Positions 46,301 through 54,456 of a DNA stretch of 64,000 nucleotides are shown here, piece after piece; position 1 is the stretch's first letter; the number at the start of each line of letters is the position of its first letter. The position numbers and the translations under genes are program-made. The notes beneath the pieces are model-generated. The model was given only the letters and a program-made list of their open reading frames with translations. It had not been told where the DNA came from and did no database searches. The stretch covers positions 1 to 64,000 of the forward strand of contig NZ_LASZ01000008.1 of the NCBI RefSeq assembly GCF_001014645.1, in the 5' to 3' direction. The stretch comes from Luteimonas sp. FCS-9 (GTDB lineage Bacteria > Pseudomonadota > Gammaproteobacteria > Xanthomonadales > Xanthomonadaceae).

Positions 46301-47542
46301 TTACTGGGTGGAGGCGGGACCGCCCTGGGCGGCCTCCGCGACACGGCGGCTGCCGGCGGTGACGCTGGCCACGACCGAGGCGAACCGCGGGTCGACCGGC
46401 TCGGCTGGCGGCGCGCCGTCGGCCTGCATGTCGTCGAGCGTGGCCACCGGGCCGGGAATGACCTTGACCAGATCGCCGCGCGCATTGATCACGTGGGCGA
46501 ACTCGCCGATCGAGATCAGCCGGCCCTTGCCGGGCAGATCGTCGCCGGGCACGAAGCGCCGGCCGTCGGAGGCGATCAGATGCGGATCGTCGCCGCGGAC
46601 GATCGAGACGATGTGCGGGGCCGGCTCGGCCAGCGCCTCGGTCTGGGCGCCGCCACGCGGCACCTGCCCGTCGGGCGTGCGCGGCAGGATGCGCGCGACG
46701 CCGGCGATCTCGCTGACCGCCCGCGAGCGCGCGAGGCGCTCGATCTCGGCGCCGTCCTCGAACTCGCCGACCACCTCGACATCGCCGTTGCCGGTGTAGC
46801 GTGCCTTCACGGGGATGCCGTGCCCGCGGAACATTTCCGCGACGTCGGCGGCGATGTTCTCGCCGGTGCGCAGCTGCAACGAGGCGGCGATACCCTCGGC
46901 CTGCAGCTGGGCGCGCAGGCGCTCGAGCGTCGCCGCGCTGTCGACCGCGCCGGTGACCGCCGGACGTCCGTCGACGCCGTCCGAGACGCCGGGGTCGACC
47001 ACTTCGTATTCCGCCAGCAGCGCCGACAGGCGCTCGCGCTGGTCGACCGCAGCCTCGGAGCCGGGCAGCACCGCGGCGAAGATCGCCAGCGACGCCAGCG
47101 ACAGCGCGGCGATGCCCGCGATCAGCGGCAGCCTGCGCGCGAAGCCCTGACGCCGCGGCGCGGCCTCCTCGGTCGGCGCGAACACGGTCACGAAGCCGTC
47201 CCAGTCCGGGTCGTCCTCGCGGCCGAACGCGATCGAGGCCTCGCCCAGACGGACCTGCTGCACCGAGGCCAACTCGACCGGATCGCCGGGCTCGACCTGG
47301 GTGCCGCCGACGTGGACGGGGGCGTCGAGCGCACGGACCAGGAACCGGCCGCCGACCAGCGTCACCAGCGCGTGGTGGCTGGCGACGCCGTCGTCGGCCA
47401 GGACGATGTCGCAGTCCTCGCCGCTGCCGATCAGGATCATCTCCTCGCTGCCGAGCACGCGGCTCGCGCCGGCATGCAGACCGTCGACGATGCGCAGCAC
47501 GTTGTGCGCGGTCCGGCCGGGAGTGTCGTTGCGTTGCGTCAT
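46301..47542 (-). CDS. sctD: type III secretion inner-membrane ring protein SctD
   Basis: A 413-residue single-pass protein. The N-terminal FHA-like cytosolic domain (about 12-110, IGSGEDCDIVLADDGVASHHALV) is typical of SctD. A membrane helix (about 137-160) and a periplasmic part with BON-like modules (ERLRAQLQAEGIAASLQL) follow. It should form the outer of the two inner-membrane rings around SctJ and contact SctK through the FHA domain. ATG 47542 lies 87 nt after sctV. Confidence 0.88.
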   Translation of the reverse strand: MTQRNDTPGRTAHNVLRIVDGLHAGASRVLGSEEMILIGSGEDCDIVLADDGVASHHALVTLVGGRFLVRALDAPVHVGGTQVEPGDPVELASVQQVRLGEASIAFGREDDPDWDGFVTVFAPTEEAAPRRQGFARRLPLIAGIAALSLASLAIFAAVLPGSEAAVDQRERLSALLAEYEVVDPGVSDGVDGRPAVTGAVDSAATLERLRAQLQAEGIAASLQLRTGENIAADVAEMFRGHGIPVKARYTGNGDVEVVGEFEDGAEIERLARSRAVSEIAGVARILPRTPDGQVPRGGAQTEALAEPAPHIVSIVRGDDPHLIASDGRRFVPGDDLPGKGRLISIGEFAHVINARGDLVKVIPGPVATLDDMQADGAPPAEPVDPRFASVVASVTAGSRRVAEAAQGGPASTQ

Positions 47543-47629
47543 GACTGGCCTCGCTTGGCGTGCGCTGCGCCCGGCGCCGCGGATATCCGCGCGGCCCGGC
47601 GGCACTCGCCCCGGATGGATACGACAAGG

Positions 47630-49687
47630 TCACGCATTGATCTGCCCCGCCTGCACGATGCGCAGGTCCGGCGCCAGTTCCTGGTACGAAAGCACCGGCA
47701 GGTCGAAGAAGTCGACCTCCATGAGCTTGCGCAGGTGCCTGCGCACGTCCAGCGAACACAGCAGGACCGGTTTGATGCCGGGCGCCTGCCGGCCCAGGTG
47801 CGCACGCACCTCGTTGCCGAGCCGCCCGGCCAGTTCCGGGGAGATCGCAAGCTGGCCCGCACCGCCCGCCACGCGGACCGACTGCCGCAGCTTGTCTTCC
47901 AGTTCTGGGTGGATCAACAGTACATGCAGCGTGCGCTCGTCGTCTGAATAGCGATCGGCGATTTCGCGCTTGAGCGCGACGCGCACGTACTCGGTCAGCA
48001 GCACCACGTCCTTCTCGCGACCGCCGACGTCGGTGATCGCCTCGAACGCGTCGCGCAGATTGCGGATCGGCACGCCCTCCTCCGACAGCCGGCGCAGCAC
48101 ATCGGCGACGCGCTGCGGCGCGACGACACGCAGCATCTCCTTGACCAGGTCGGGATAGTCGCGCTGCATGCGCGCGAACAGGTTCGACGTCTCCTGGATG
48201 CCGAGGAAGCCACCCATGCGCCGGCGGATCGCCGCGTTCGCATGGCCGGCGAGCACGTCCAGCGGCGCCTGCGCGCCGTCGGCCTGCGCCTGCGTCCACT
48301 CCCCGGCGATCACCGCCGGGTAGAACCCGGCCAGCTTCGTCGCGCCCGCCGCGCTGGCCGGCTGCGGCTGCAGCCAGGCATCGGTGCGCAGACGACCGGT
48401 CGCGATGCGTGCGCCGAACGCGGTCAGGCGATATTCGTCGTCGGCGAACGTCGGCACGATCCGCATCGACGGGACCGGCACCGGCACGCCGTATTCCTCG
48501 CGCAGCCGCTGCGCGGTCTCGGCGATGCGTGCCTCGATGTTGTGCGCGCCCAGCGCCTGGGCGAGCGACGGCGAGACCTGCAGCTGCAGCGGCGCGGGCG
48601 GCGCGAGGTCGTCGCGCTCCACCGCCTGCTGCGCCTCGGCCACGACCTCGTCCTCGCTGACCCGGAACGCGCGGCGCAGCAGCTCGAACTGGTGGCGGAA
48701 GCGCCAGGCGCTCAGGGTCAGCAGACCGACGCCCAGCACCAGGAACACACCCCACGGGAAGCCGGGCACCAGCGTCATCAGCAACGCCAGGATGCCGGTG
48801 ATCAGCAGCACGCGCGGCTGGCCCGACACCTGGCGGGTGATCGCGTCGCCCAGGTGGCGGTCGTCGATCTCGCCGGTGGTGCGGGTGACGACGAGGCCGG
48901 CGGCGATCGTCGCCAGGATCGCCGGGATCTGCGAGACCAGGCCGTCGCCGATCGTCAGGATGCTGTAGACGTGCGTCGCCTCGGCCAGCGGCATGCCCTT
49001 CTGCAGCACGCCGATGGCCAGACCGCCGAGCAGGTTGATCAGAATGATGACGATGCCGGCGATCGCGTCGCCCTTGACGAATTTCATCGCGCCGTCGAGC
49101 GAACCGTGCAGCTGGCTCTCGGTCTCGAGCAGACGGCGCTTGCGGCGCGCCTCGTCCTTGTCGATCAGGCCCGCGCGCAGATCGGAATCGATCGACAGCT
49201 GCTTGCCGGGCATCGCGTCGAGCGTGAAGCGCGCGGCGACCTCGGCCACGCGCTCGGCACCCTTGGCGATGACGATGAACTGCACGACGGTGATGATCAG
49301 GAACACCACCATGCCGACGACCAGGTTGCCGCCGGCCACCAACGTGCCGAAGGTCTCGACGATGTGGCCGCCCTCGGCGTGCAGCAGGATCGAACGCGTG
49401 ATCGCGATCGAGATCGCCAGTCGGAACAGCGTGGTGAGCAGCAGCACGCTGGGGAAGCTGGAGAACGCGACGGGCGTGGGGATGTAGATGCCCAGCAGCA
49501 ACAGCCCGAAACCGATCGAGATGTTCACCGCCACCAGGGTGTCGATGATCACCAGCGGCAGCGGCAGGATCATCACGCTGATGATCGTCACCGCGGCGAA
49601 CGCGAGGATGACGTCGCTGTAGCCGAACTTGCCGCGAGGCGCAGCGCCGGCGGGCGCGCCGGTCAGGGTCGCGAGCAGGGCCTTCAT
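47630..49687 (-). CDS. sctV: type III secretion export gate SctV
   Basis: A 685-residue FlhA/SctV homologue, first gene of the leftward sct operon. N-terminal eight-helix membrane region with the FHIPEP-type signature (LPLPLVIIDTLVAVNISIG, LLLTTLFRLAISIAITRSIL, GDAIAGIVIILINLLGG, VYSILTIGDGLVSQIPAILATIAAG). The cytosolic nonameric ring domain starts at about 345 (QVSPSLAQALGAHNIEARI). It selects chaperone-effector complexes. 255 nt separate it from the FliO-like gene. Confidence 0.97.
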   Translation of the reverse strand: MKALLATLTGAPAGAAPRGKFGYSDVILAFAAVTIISVMILPLPLVIIDTLVAVNISIGFGLLLLGIYIPTPVAFSSFPSVLLLTTLFRLAISIAITRSILLHAEGGHIVETFGTLVAGGNLVVGMVVFLIITVVQFIVIAKGAERVAEVAARFTLDAMPGKQLSIDSDLRAGLIDKDEARRKRRLLETESQLHGSLDGAMKFVKGDAIAGIVIILINLLGGLAIGVLQKGMPLAEATHVYSILTIGDGLVSQIPAILATIAAGLVVTRTTGEIDDRHLGDAITRQVSGQPRVLLITGILALLMTLVPGFPWGVFLVLGVGLLTLSAWRFRHQFELLRRAFRVSEDEVVAEAQQAVERDDLAPPAPLQLQVSPSLAQALGAHNIEARIAETAQRLREEYGVPVPVPSMRIVPTFADDEYRLTAFGARIATGRLRTDAWLQPQPASAAGATKLAGFYPAVIAGEWTQAQADGAQAPLDVLAGHANAAIRRRMGGFLGIQETSNLFARMQRDYPDLVKEMLRVVAPQRVADVLRRLSEEGVPIRNLRDAFEAITDVGGREKDVVLLTEYVRVALKREIADRYSDDERTLHVLLIHPELEDKLRQSVRVAGGAGQLAISPELAGRLGNEVRAHLGRQAPGIKPVLLCSLDVRRHLRKLMEVDFFDLPVLSYQELAPDLRIVQAGQINA

Positions 49688-49942
49688 GCCAGTCTCCCGC
49701 GTGCGCGGCGTGCGGACGCGCAGCGGGGCGCGGAGACCGCGCAAACCCGCACTCCGCGCAAACTGGACTTCATTCGGCGCATCTGCCCCTGACCTCGTGC
49801 GTCACTTTTTGCCCCTCTACGATAGTCTACCCATGTTATGGCCGGGTAAACCCGATGTTGCAAGGATGTGCCAGCGACGAGCGGAGACGATGTGAAGAAT
49901 CGCGGCGGAACCGGCGCTGCACACGGCCCGCGTCACGGCGAC
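49688..49942. promoter_or_regulatory. upstream region of the leftward sct operon
   Basis: A 255-nt region between sctV and the FliO-like gene's 3' end. It is AT-richer around 49805-49860. On the minus strand, TAACAT (49838-49833) and TAGACT (49829-49824) are possible -10 boxes. A CGGGT-AA-ACCCG inverted repeat lies at 49843-49854. None of these has the 24-nt palindrome-to-hexamer spacing seen at the accessory promoters. Confidence 0.4.
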
Positions 49943-50383
49943 TTAACGATCCGCGGCGATATTGGTGCGCGCGCCCGGGTCCGTGGTCTGGCCCTCGGTG
50001 ACGGGGGACAGGTCATCGACGTCGAGATCCGTGACGAACGTCACCGATTGCGCGCCGACGCCGATCGCGAAGGCCCGTCCGGCGCGCGAGCGCACCACCA
50101 CCAGCCGTTCGCGGGGGCCGACCGGCAGGATCTGCACCACCGTCAACGGCGTCTCGCCTCCCGACAAGCCATAGCGGCGGCGCAGCAGCCGCAGCAGGAA
50201 CAGCAGGCCAGCGATGATGAAGACCAGCGGCAGCACGATGGCCAGCATTTCGCCGACGAACGAGTCGTTCGCGACCGCGGGCGGCGTGGCCGCGGCCCAG
50301 CCCGGCAACGGCGAGGCGAGGCCCGCCAGACCGAGCGGCCGGCGCAGCGCGGAAAAACGGGACAGGAGGGCGGCGCGGGTCAT
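49943..50383 (-). CDS. FliO-like protein in a non-flagellar type III locus
   Basis: A 146-residue protein with an N-terminal signal-like segment, one membrane helix (about 43-67, MLAIVLPLVFIIAGLLFLLRLL) and the FliO hallmark PLTVVQILPVGPRERLVVVRS followed by FAIGVGAQSVTFVTDL. FliO helps assemble the FliP-FliR core of flagellar export and is normally absent from injectisome loci. Here it faces leftward upstream of sctV and divergent from the two-component/sctQRST operon. No other flagellar gene is near. Confidence 0.8.
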   Translation of the reverse strand: MTRAALLSRFSALRRPLGLAGLASPLPGWAAATPPAVANDSFVGEMLAIVLPLVFIIAGLLFLLRLLRRRYGLSGGETPLTVVQILPVGPRERLVVVRSRAGRAFAIGVGAQSVTFVTDLDVDDLSPVTEGQTTDPGARTNIAADR

Positions 50384-50455
50384 GGCATCTCGGCGGACGG
50401 GCACCGGAGCGGTGCGGGCGTACGTTAGCAGCGCGGCCCGGGATGCCGCTGCCGC

Positions 50456-51559
50456 ATGACGCGCACGTCCGGACCCTCCCGCGCCACGCGCGCCCGGCCC
50501 TCCGGCGACGACGCCCGTTCGGACGCGCTGGAAGCCGTGCTGGCCGCGGTGCCGTTCGCGTGCGCGGCCTTCGACCGCCGCAGCGGCGCGCTGGTCGCCG
50601 CCAATCCCCGCTTCTCGGCCGACCTGGGCGCCCTGCCCGGCCACGGTCAGCGCGACGCGCTGCTCGCCAGCCTCTACGGCGACCTGACCGGCGAGGCCCG
50701 CGGCGAGGAGGTGCGCGCGCCGCACAGCGGCCGCTGGTATGCGCTGCACTGGCGCGACCTCGACTGCGGCGACCGGGCGCTGGCGCTGCTGACCGCGGTC
50801 GACATCAGCGAGCGCATCGAGACGCTGGATTCGCACAAGTCGCAGCAGGAAAAGCTGCTGTTCACCTCGCGGATGATGTCGGTCGGCGAGATGGCCGCCA
50901 CGCTCGCCCACGAGCTCAACCAGCCGCTGGCGGCGATCGTGAACTACCTCAACGGCAGCCTGCGGCTGGTCGGTCAGGCCGGCGGGCCGGTGCAGGTCGA
51001 GCGCGCGCTGCAGGCCGCCCGCACCCAGGCCGAGCACGCCAGCGCGGTGATCGCGCGGGTGCGCGAGTTCGTGCGTGCGCGCGAGCCGCGCCGCGACGCC
51101 CAGGAACTGCCGCTGATCGTCGACACCGTGCTCGAACTGCTGCGGCTGGAGGCCGAGCGCCAGCAGTTGCGCATCGAACTGGCGCTGCCCGCGCCGTTGC
51201 CGCCGGTCTACGCCGACCGCGTGATGGTCGAGCAGGTGCTGCTGAACCTGGTCAAGAACGCGATCGAGGCGATGCGCGAGGTGCCCGCGGCGCAGCGCGG
51301 GCTGCGGATCGAGGCCCGGGTCAACCTCGACGGCGAGATCGAGGTCCGGGTCTGCGACCGGGGCCCCGGCCTGAGCCCGGCGCAGAGCGAGCAGCTGTTC
51401 TCGCCGTTCTACACCACCAAGTCCGACGGCCTGGGCATCGGACTGGCGATCTGCCGGTCGATCATCGAATACCACGAAGGGCGGCTATTCTTCGAGGCCA
51501 GGGATGGCGGCGGCAGCGTGTTCGGTTTCACGCTGCCCACGCCCGACAGGAGGATCTAG
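50456..51559 (+). CDS. FixL-like cytosolic sensor histidine kinase
   Basis: A 367-residue kinase without membrane segments. A PAS-like sensor domain (about 25-120, FACAAFDRRSGALVAANPRF, ending TAVDISERI) precedes the H-box MAATLAHELNQPLAAI with the phosphorylated His. The N-box is NLVKNAIEAM, followed by DRGPGLS and GLGIGLAIC. The HELNQPL type is typical of FixL/TtrS-like kinases. First gene of the rightward operon with its response regulator and sctQRST, so it probably senses a signal for type III expression. Confidence 0.9.
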   Translation: MTRTSGPSRATRARPSGDDARSDALEAVLAAVPFACAAFDRRSGALVAANPRFSADLGALPGHGQRDALLASLYGDLTGEARGEEVRAPHSGRWYALHWRDLDCGDRALALLTAVDISERIETLDSHKSQQEKLLFTSRMMSVGEMAATLAHELNQPLAAIVNYLNGSLRLVGQAGGPVQVERALQAARTQAEHASAVIARVREFVRAREPRRDAQELPLIVDTVLELLRLEAERQQLRIELALPAPLPPVYADRVMVEQVLLNLVKNAIEAMREVPAAQRGLRIEARVNLDGEIEVRVCDRGPGLSPAQSEQLFSPFYTTKSDGLGIGLAICRSIIEYHEGRLFFEARDGGGSVFGFTLPTPDRRI

Positions 51560-51561
51560 CG

Positions 51562-52161
51562 ATGCCCGGCACGCCTTGCGTCTATCTGGTCGACGACAAC
51601 GACGGTTTCCGCGATTCCACCGCGTGGCTGCTGGAGACCGCGAACTTCGAGGTCCGCGCCTTCGCGTCCGGCGCCGCCTTCCTGACGGTGTTCGACAGCA
51701 CCCGCCACGGCGACGACGAGTGCCTGGTCTCGGACATCCGGATGCCCGAGATGAGCGGGTTGCAACTGCAGGACGAACTGCTGCGACGGGGGTCGTCGCT
51801 GCCGCTGATCTTCGTCACCGCCCACGGCGACGTGCCGCTGGCGGTCGAGGCGATGCGCAAGGGCGCGTCGAACTTCCTCGAAAAGCCTTTCAGCGACGAG
51901 GCGCTGGTCGACGCGATCCGCCATGCGCTGCGCCGCGAGCGCCGCCAGTCCGGCACGCCGCAGGGCGAGGCGCTGGCGCGGCTGAGCCCGCGCGAGCGCC
52001 AGGTGCTCGATCTGGTCGTGGCCAGCAAGCCCAACAAGATCATCGCCGACATCCTCGGCATCAGCATCAAGACCGTGGAGCTGCATCGCGCGAACATGAT
52101 GAACAAACTCGGCGTACGCTCGTTGCCCGAACTGATGAAGGTGGCGCTTGGACATGGCTGA
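51562..52161 (+). CDS. FixJ-like response regulator (LuxR-type HTH)
   Basis: A 199-residue regulator with a receiver domain (VYLVDDNDGFRDS, phospho-Asp in CLVSDIRMPEMSG, FVTAHGDVPLAVEAM, LEKPFSDEAL) and a C-terminal LuxR/NarL HTH (LSPRERQVLDLVVASKPNKIIADILGI...). AGGAGG lies inside the end of the kinase gene, 9 nt before the ATG. Its end overlaps sctQ by 8 nt, coupling it to the export genes. It is the nearest candidate for the protein binding the CTAGGG-N4-CCCTAG palindromes. Confidence 0.9.
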   Translation: MPGTPCVYLVDDNDGFRDSTAWLLETANFEVRAFASGAAFLTVFDSTRHGDDECLVSDIRMPEMSGLQLQDELLRRGSSLPLIFVTAHGDVPLAVEAMRKGASNFLEKPFSDEALVDAIRHALRRERRQSGTPQGEALARLSPRERQVLDLVVASKPNKIIADILGISIKTVELHRANMMNKLGVRSLPELMKVALGHG

Positions 52162-53197
52162 TTCCGGCGCGACCGTGCCGTCCCCCGCGACGTCCCCGCT
52201 GCGCGAACGCATCCCCCGGCTCGGCGCCGCGCAAGCGCAGGCGCTGCGCGCGCTGCACCGCCGCCGGCGGCAGTGGTCTTCGCCCGCGGGCACGCTGACC
52301 CTGCGCGAGGGACGTCCCGGCGATCCGGCCAGCGTGTTCGAACTCGATGCCGACGGCAGCCGGCTGGGCCTGCGCCTGCGCACCCCGCCGCCGACCGACG
52401 ACGGCGACACGCTGCGCTGGCAGGACCATCGTGGCCGCGCCCGCGTGCTCGCCTGGAGCCTGGCGAACGAGGCGGCGCTGGTGCGGCTGAGCGAGGCGCT
52501 GGGCACCTCGCTGCTGCCGCTGCCCGATCCGCCGCCGGCCCCGACCGCGGACGTGGTGTGGGTGGACTTCGAACTGCACGGCGCCGACGGACCGGCGCTG
52601 GCCGGCAGCCTGCGCGCAGGCGTCGACTGGCTGACCACCGCGCTCGGCCGCGACGCGGCGACCGATGCCGCGCCCGCCGACGCCGGCCACTGGCGCCAGC
52701 TGCCTGCCGTCCTGTCGCTCGCGATCGCCGCGCCGCCGCTGACGATCGCCGACCTGCGCGACCTGCGCCCGGGCGACGTCGTGGTCGTCGGCTCGACCCG
52801 CCTGCCGGCGCTGCACGCCGATGCCGTCGGCCTGCGCTGGCCGGTCCGCGCCGGCAGCGAGGGCTGGCGGATCGACGGCCCCGCGAGCCCCCAACCCCGA
52901 TTCCAGGAGACTGCCCCGATGAGCGAGACCGACGCCCCCGAGACCCCTGCCCCCGAGGCGCCCGCGCCCGTCGAGGACCCGGCCAGCCGCCTGCCGGTGG
53001 AGGTCGCGTTCGAGTTGGGCAAGGTCGAGCTGCGCCTGGGCGACGTCGCCGGCCTGCAGCCGGGCTACGTGTTCGCGCTGCCTGCCCAGCTCGAGGGCGC
53101 GAACGTGACGATCCGCGCCAACGGCCGCGTCGCCGGCCAGGGCGAACTGGTCGCGGTCGGGGACACGCTCGGCGTGCGCCTGCTCTCCTGGAGCTGA
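52154..53197 (+). CDS. sctQ: type III secretion C-ring/pod protein SctQ
   Basis: A 347-residue protein; the C-terminal 75 residues are a typical FliN/SctQ SpoA domain (LPVEVAFELGKVELRLGDVAGLQPGYVFAL... NGRVAGQGELVAVGDTLGVRLLS). The N-terminal two-thirds are the diverged SpoA1-containing region. It forms the cytosolic sorting platform with SctK and SctL. ATG 52154 overlaps the response-regulator stop; a TTG two codons earlier is possible. An internal start with its own ribosome site lies at 52919. Confidence 0.88.
   Translation: MADSGATVPSPATSPLRERIPRLGAAQAQALRALHRRRRQWSSPAGTLTLREGRPGDPASVFELDADGSRLGLRLRTPPPTDDGDTLRWQDHRGRARVLAWSLANEAALVRLSEALGTSLLPLPDPPPAPTADVVWVDFELHGADGPALAGSLRAGVDWLTTALGRDAATDAAPADAGHWRQLPAVLSLAIAAPPLTIADLRDLRPGDVVVVGSTRLPALHADAVGLRWPVRAGSEGWRIDGPASPQPRFQETAPMSETDAPETPAPEAPAPVEDPASRLPVEVAFELGKVELRLGDVAGLQPGYVFALPAQLEGANVTIRANGRVAGQGELVAVGDTLGVRLLSWS
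52905..52921 (+). promoter_or_regulatory. internal ribosome-binding site and start for a short SctQ form
   Basis: AGGAGA (52905-52910), eight bases, then ATG (52919-52921) in the sctQ frame. It would give a 92-residue C-terminal fragment containing just an acidic Pro/Glu linker and the SpoA domain. Short forms made this way are known for YscQ, SsaQ and Spa33. Confidence 0.7.
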
Positions 53198-53200
53198 GGC

Positions 53201-54190
53201 ATGGATTTCAGCACGTTCTCGCCCGCCCTCGTCCTGGTGACGGTGGTCAGCCTGGCGCTGGCGCCGTTCGTGGCGGTGATGGTGACCTCCTTCACCAAGA
53301 TCGTCGTGGTGCTGAGCCTGCTGCGCAACGCGCTCGGGCTGCAGCAGGTGCCGCCGAACGTGGTCATCAACGGCCTGGCGATCGTGCTGTCGATCTACGT
53401 GATGTACCCGGTGATCCTCGACGTCAACGCCGCCGTCGAGGCGCGGCTCGAGGGCCGGCCGCCGCCGGCCTCGGTGCAGCGCCAGATCGACGCGCGCGCG
53501 CAGCAGCAGGCCGTGCGCGAGGGTCGCGCGATCGAGGTCCGGCCCGCGGCGGCGTCCGCCGCCCCGCAGGCCGACGCGCCGCCGACCAGCCCGGCCGCGG
53601 CCGACGGCCTGGCCGCCGAGGCGCAGGCCCGCGGCGAGCCCGGCCCGGCGCCCGACCCGATGTTCAGCGCGGTGCGCGGCGGCTCGAGCAACGACCCGCG
53701 CGAGGACCGCGAGCCCGCACTGCCGGCGCTGGCCGAGGAGGTCACGCAGCCGGCCGGTCCCGCCGCCCCGCCGGCGTCGGGCGGCGCGTTCGACACCAAC
53801 CGGCTGCTGACGATGGTCGACGCCGGCAAGGAGCCGCTGCGCACGTTCCTGATCCAGCACTCGAGCGACGCGGAACGCGCGTTCTTCCTGCGCAGCGTGC
53901 AGCGCATGCTCCCGGCCGAGCGCCGCGGCGACCTGACGCCGGACGACTTCATCGTCGTCGTGCCGGCGTTCACCGTCAGCGAGCTCACGGCCGCATTCCA
54001 GATCGGCTTCCTGATCTTCCTGCCGTTCCTGATCATCGACCTGGTCGTGGCCAACATCCTGCTCGCGCTGGGCATGATGATGCTCTCGCCCACGACCGTG
54101 TCGCTGCCGTTCAAGCTGCTGCTGTTCGTGCTGATCGACGGCTGGGCCAAGCTGGTGCACGGCCTCGTGCTCACCTACGGAACGACCTGA
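53201..54190 (+). CDS. sctR: type III secretion export apparatus SctR with long insert
   Basis: A 329-residue FliP/SctR homologue; the family is usually about 215-230 residues. The membrane helices 1-2 (1-75, PFVAVMVTSFTKIVVVLSLLRNALG) and the C-terminal half (from about 200: EPLRTFLIQHSSDAERAFF, FQIGFLIFLPFLIIDLVVANILLALGM) are intact. Between them residues about 85-196 are a Pro/Ala/Gln-rich disordered insert in what should be the periplasmic loop. Starts 3 nt after sctQ; its stop overlaps sctS. Confidence 0.95.
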   Translation: MDFSTFSPALVLVTVVSLALAPFVAVMVTSFTKIVVVLSLLRNALGLQQVPPNVVINGLAIVLSIYVMYPVILDVNAAVEARLEGRPPPASVQRQIDARAQQQAVREGRAIEVRPAAASAAPQADAPPTSPAAADGLAAEAQARGEPGPAPDPMFSAVRGGSSNDPREDREPALPALAEEVTQPAGPAAPPASGGAFDTNRLLTMVDAGKEPLRTFLIQHSSDAERAFFLRSVQRMLPAERRGDLTPDDFIVVVPAFTVSELTAAFQIGFLIFLPFLIIDLVVANILLALGMMMLSPTTVSLPFKLLLFVLIDGWAKLVHGLVLTYGTT

Positions 54191-54456
54191 TGGGCGACGT
54201 CCTGGAGTTCACCAAGGAAGCGCTGTGGCTGGTGTTGCTGCTGTCCGGGCCGCCGGTCGCGGCGGCGGCGCTGATCGGCCTGGTGGTCGCGTTCCTGCAG
54301 GCGGCCACGCAGCTGCAGGAGCAGACGTTCCCCTACGCGCTGAAGTTCCTGACCGTGGTCATCATGCTGTTCGTGACCGGCTCGCTGATCGGCGGCACGC
54401 TGTACGTGTTCGCCGACCGCATCTTCCTCGACTTCCCCGGCCTCGTCCGGCGCTGA
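54190..54456 (+). CDS. sctS: type III secretion export apparatus SctS
   Basis: An 88-residue FliQ/SctS homologue with two membrane helices and the conserved LLLSGPPVAAAALIGLVVAFLQAATQLQEQT segment followed by PYALKFLTVVIML. With SctR and SctT it forms the helical export-gate core. ATG overlaps the sctR stop by one base, and its own stop overlaps sctT by one base. Confidence 0.96.
   Translation: MGDVLEFTKEALWLVLLLSGPPVAAAALIGLVVAFLQAATQLQEQTFPYALKFLTVVIMLFVTGSLIGGTLYVFADRIFLDFPGLVRR

Noticed and set aside
49841-49856. GCCGGG-TAAA-CCCGAT upstream of sctV as a further copy of the 16-bp regulatory palindrome
   Set aside because: Only the GGG-N4-CCC core matches and no -10 hexamer lies 24 nt downstream, so it does not fit the pattern of the other sites.
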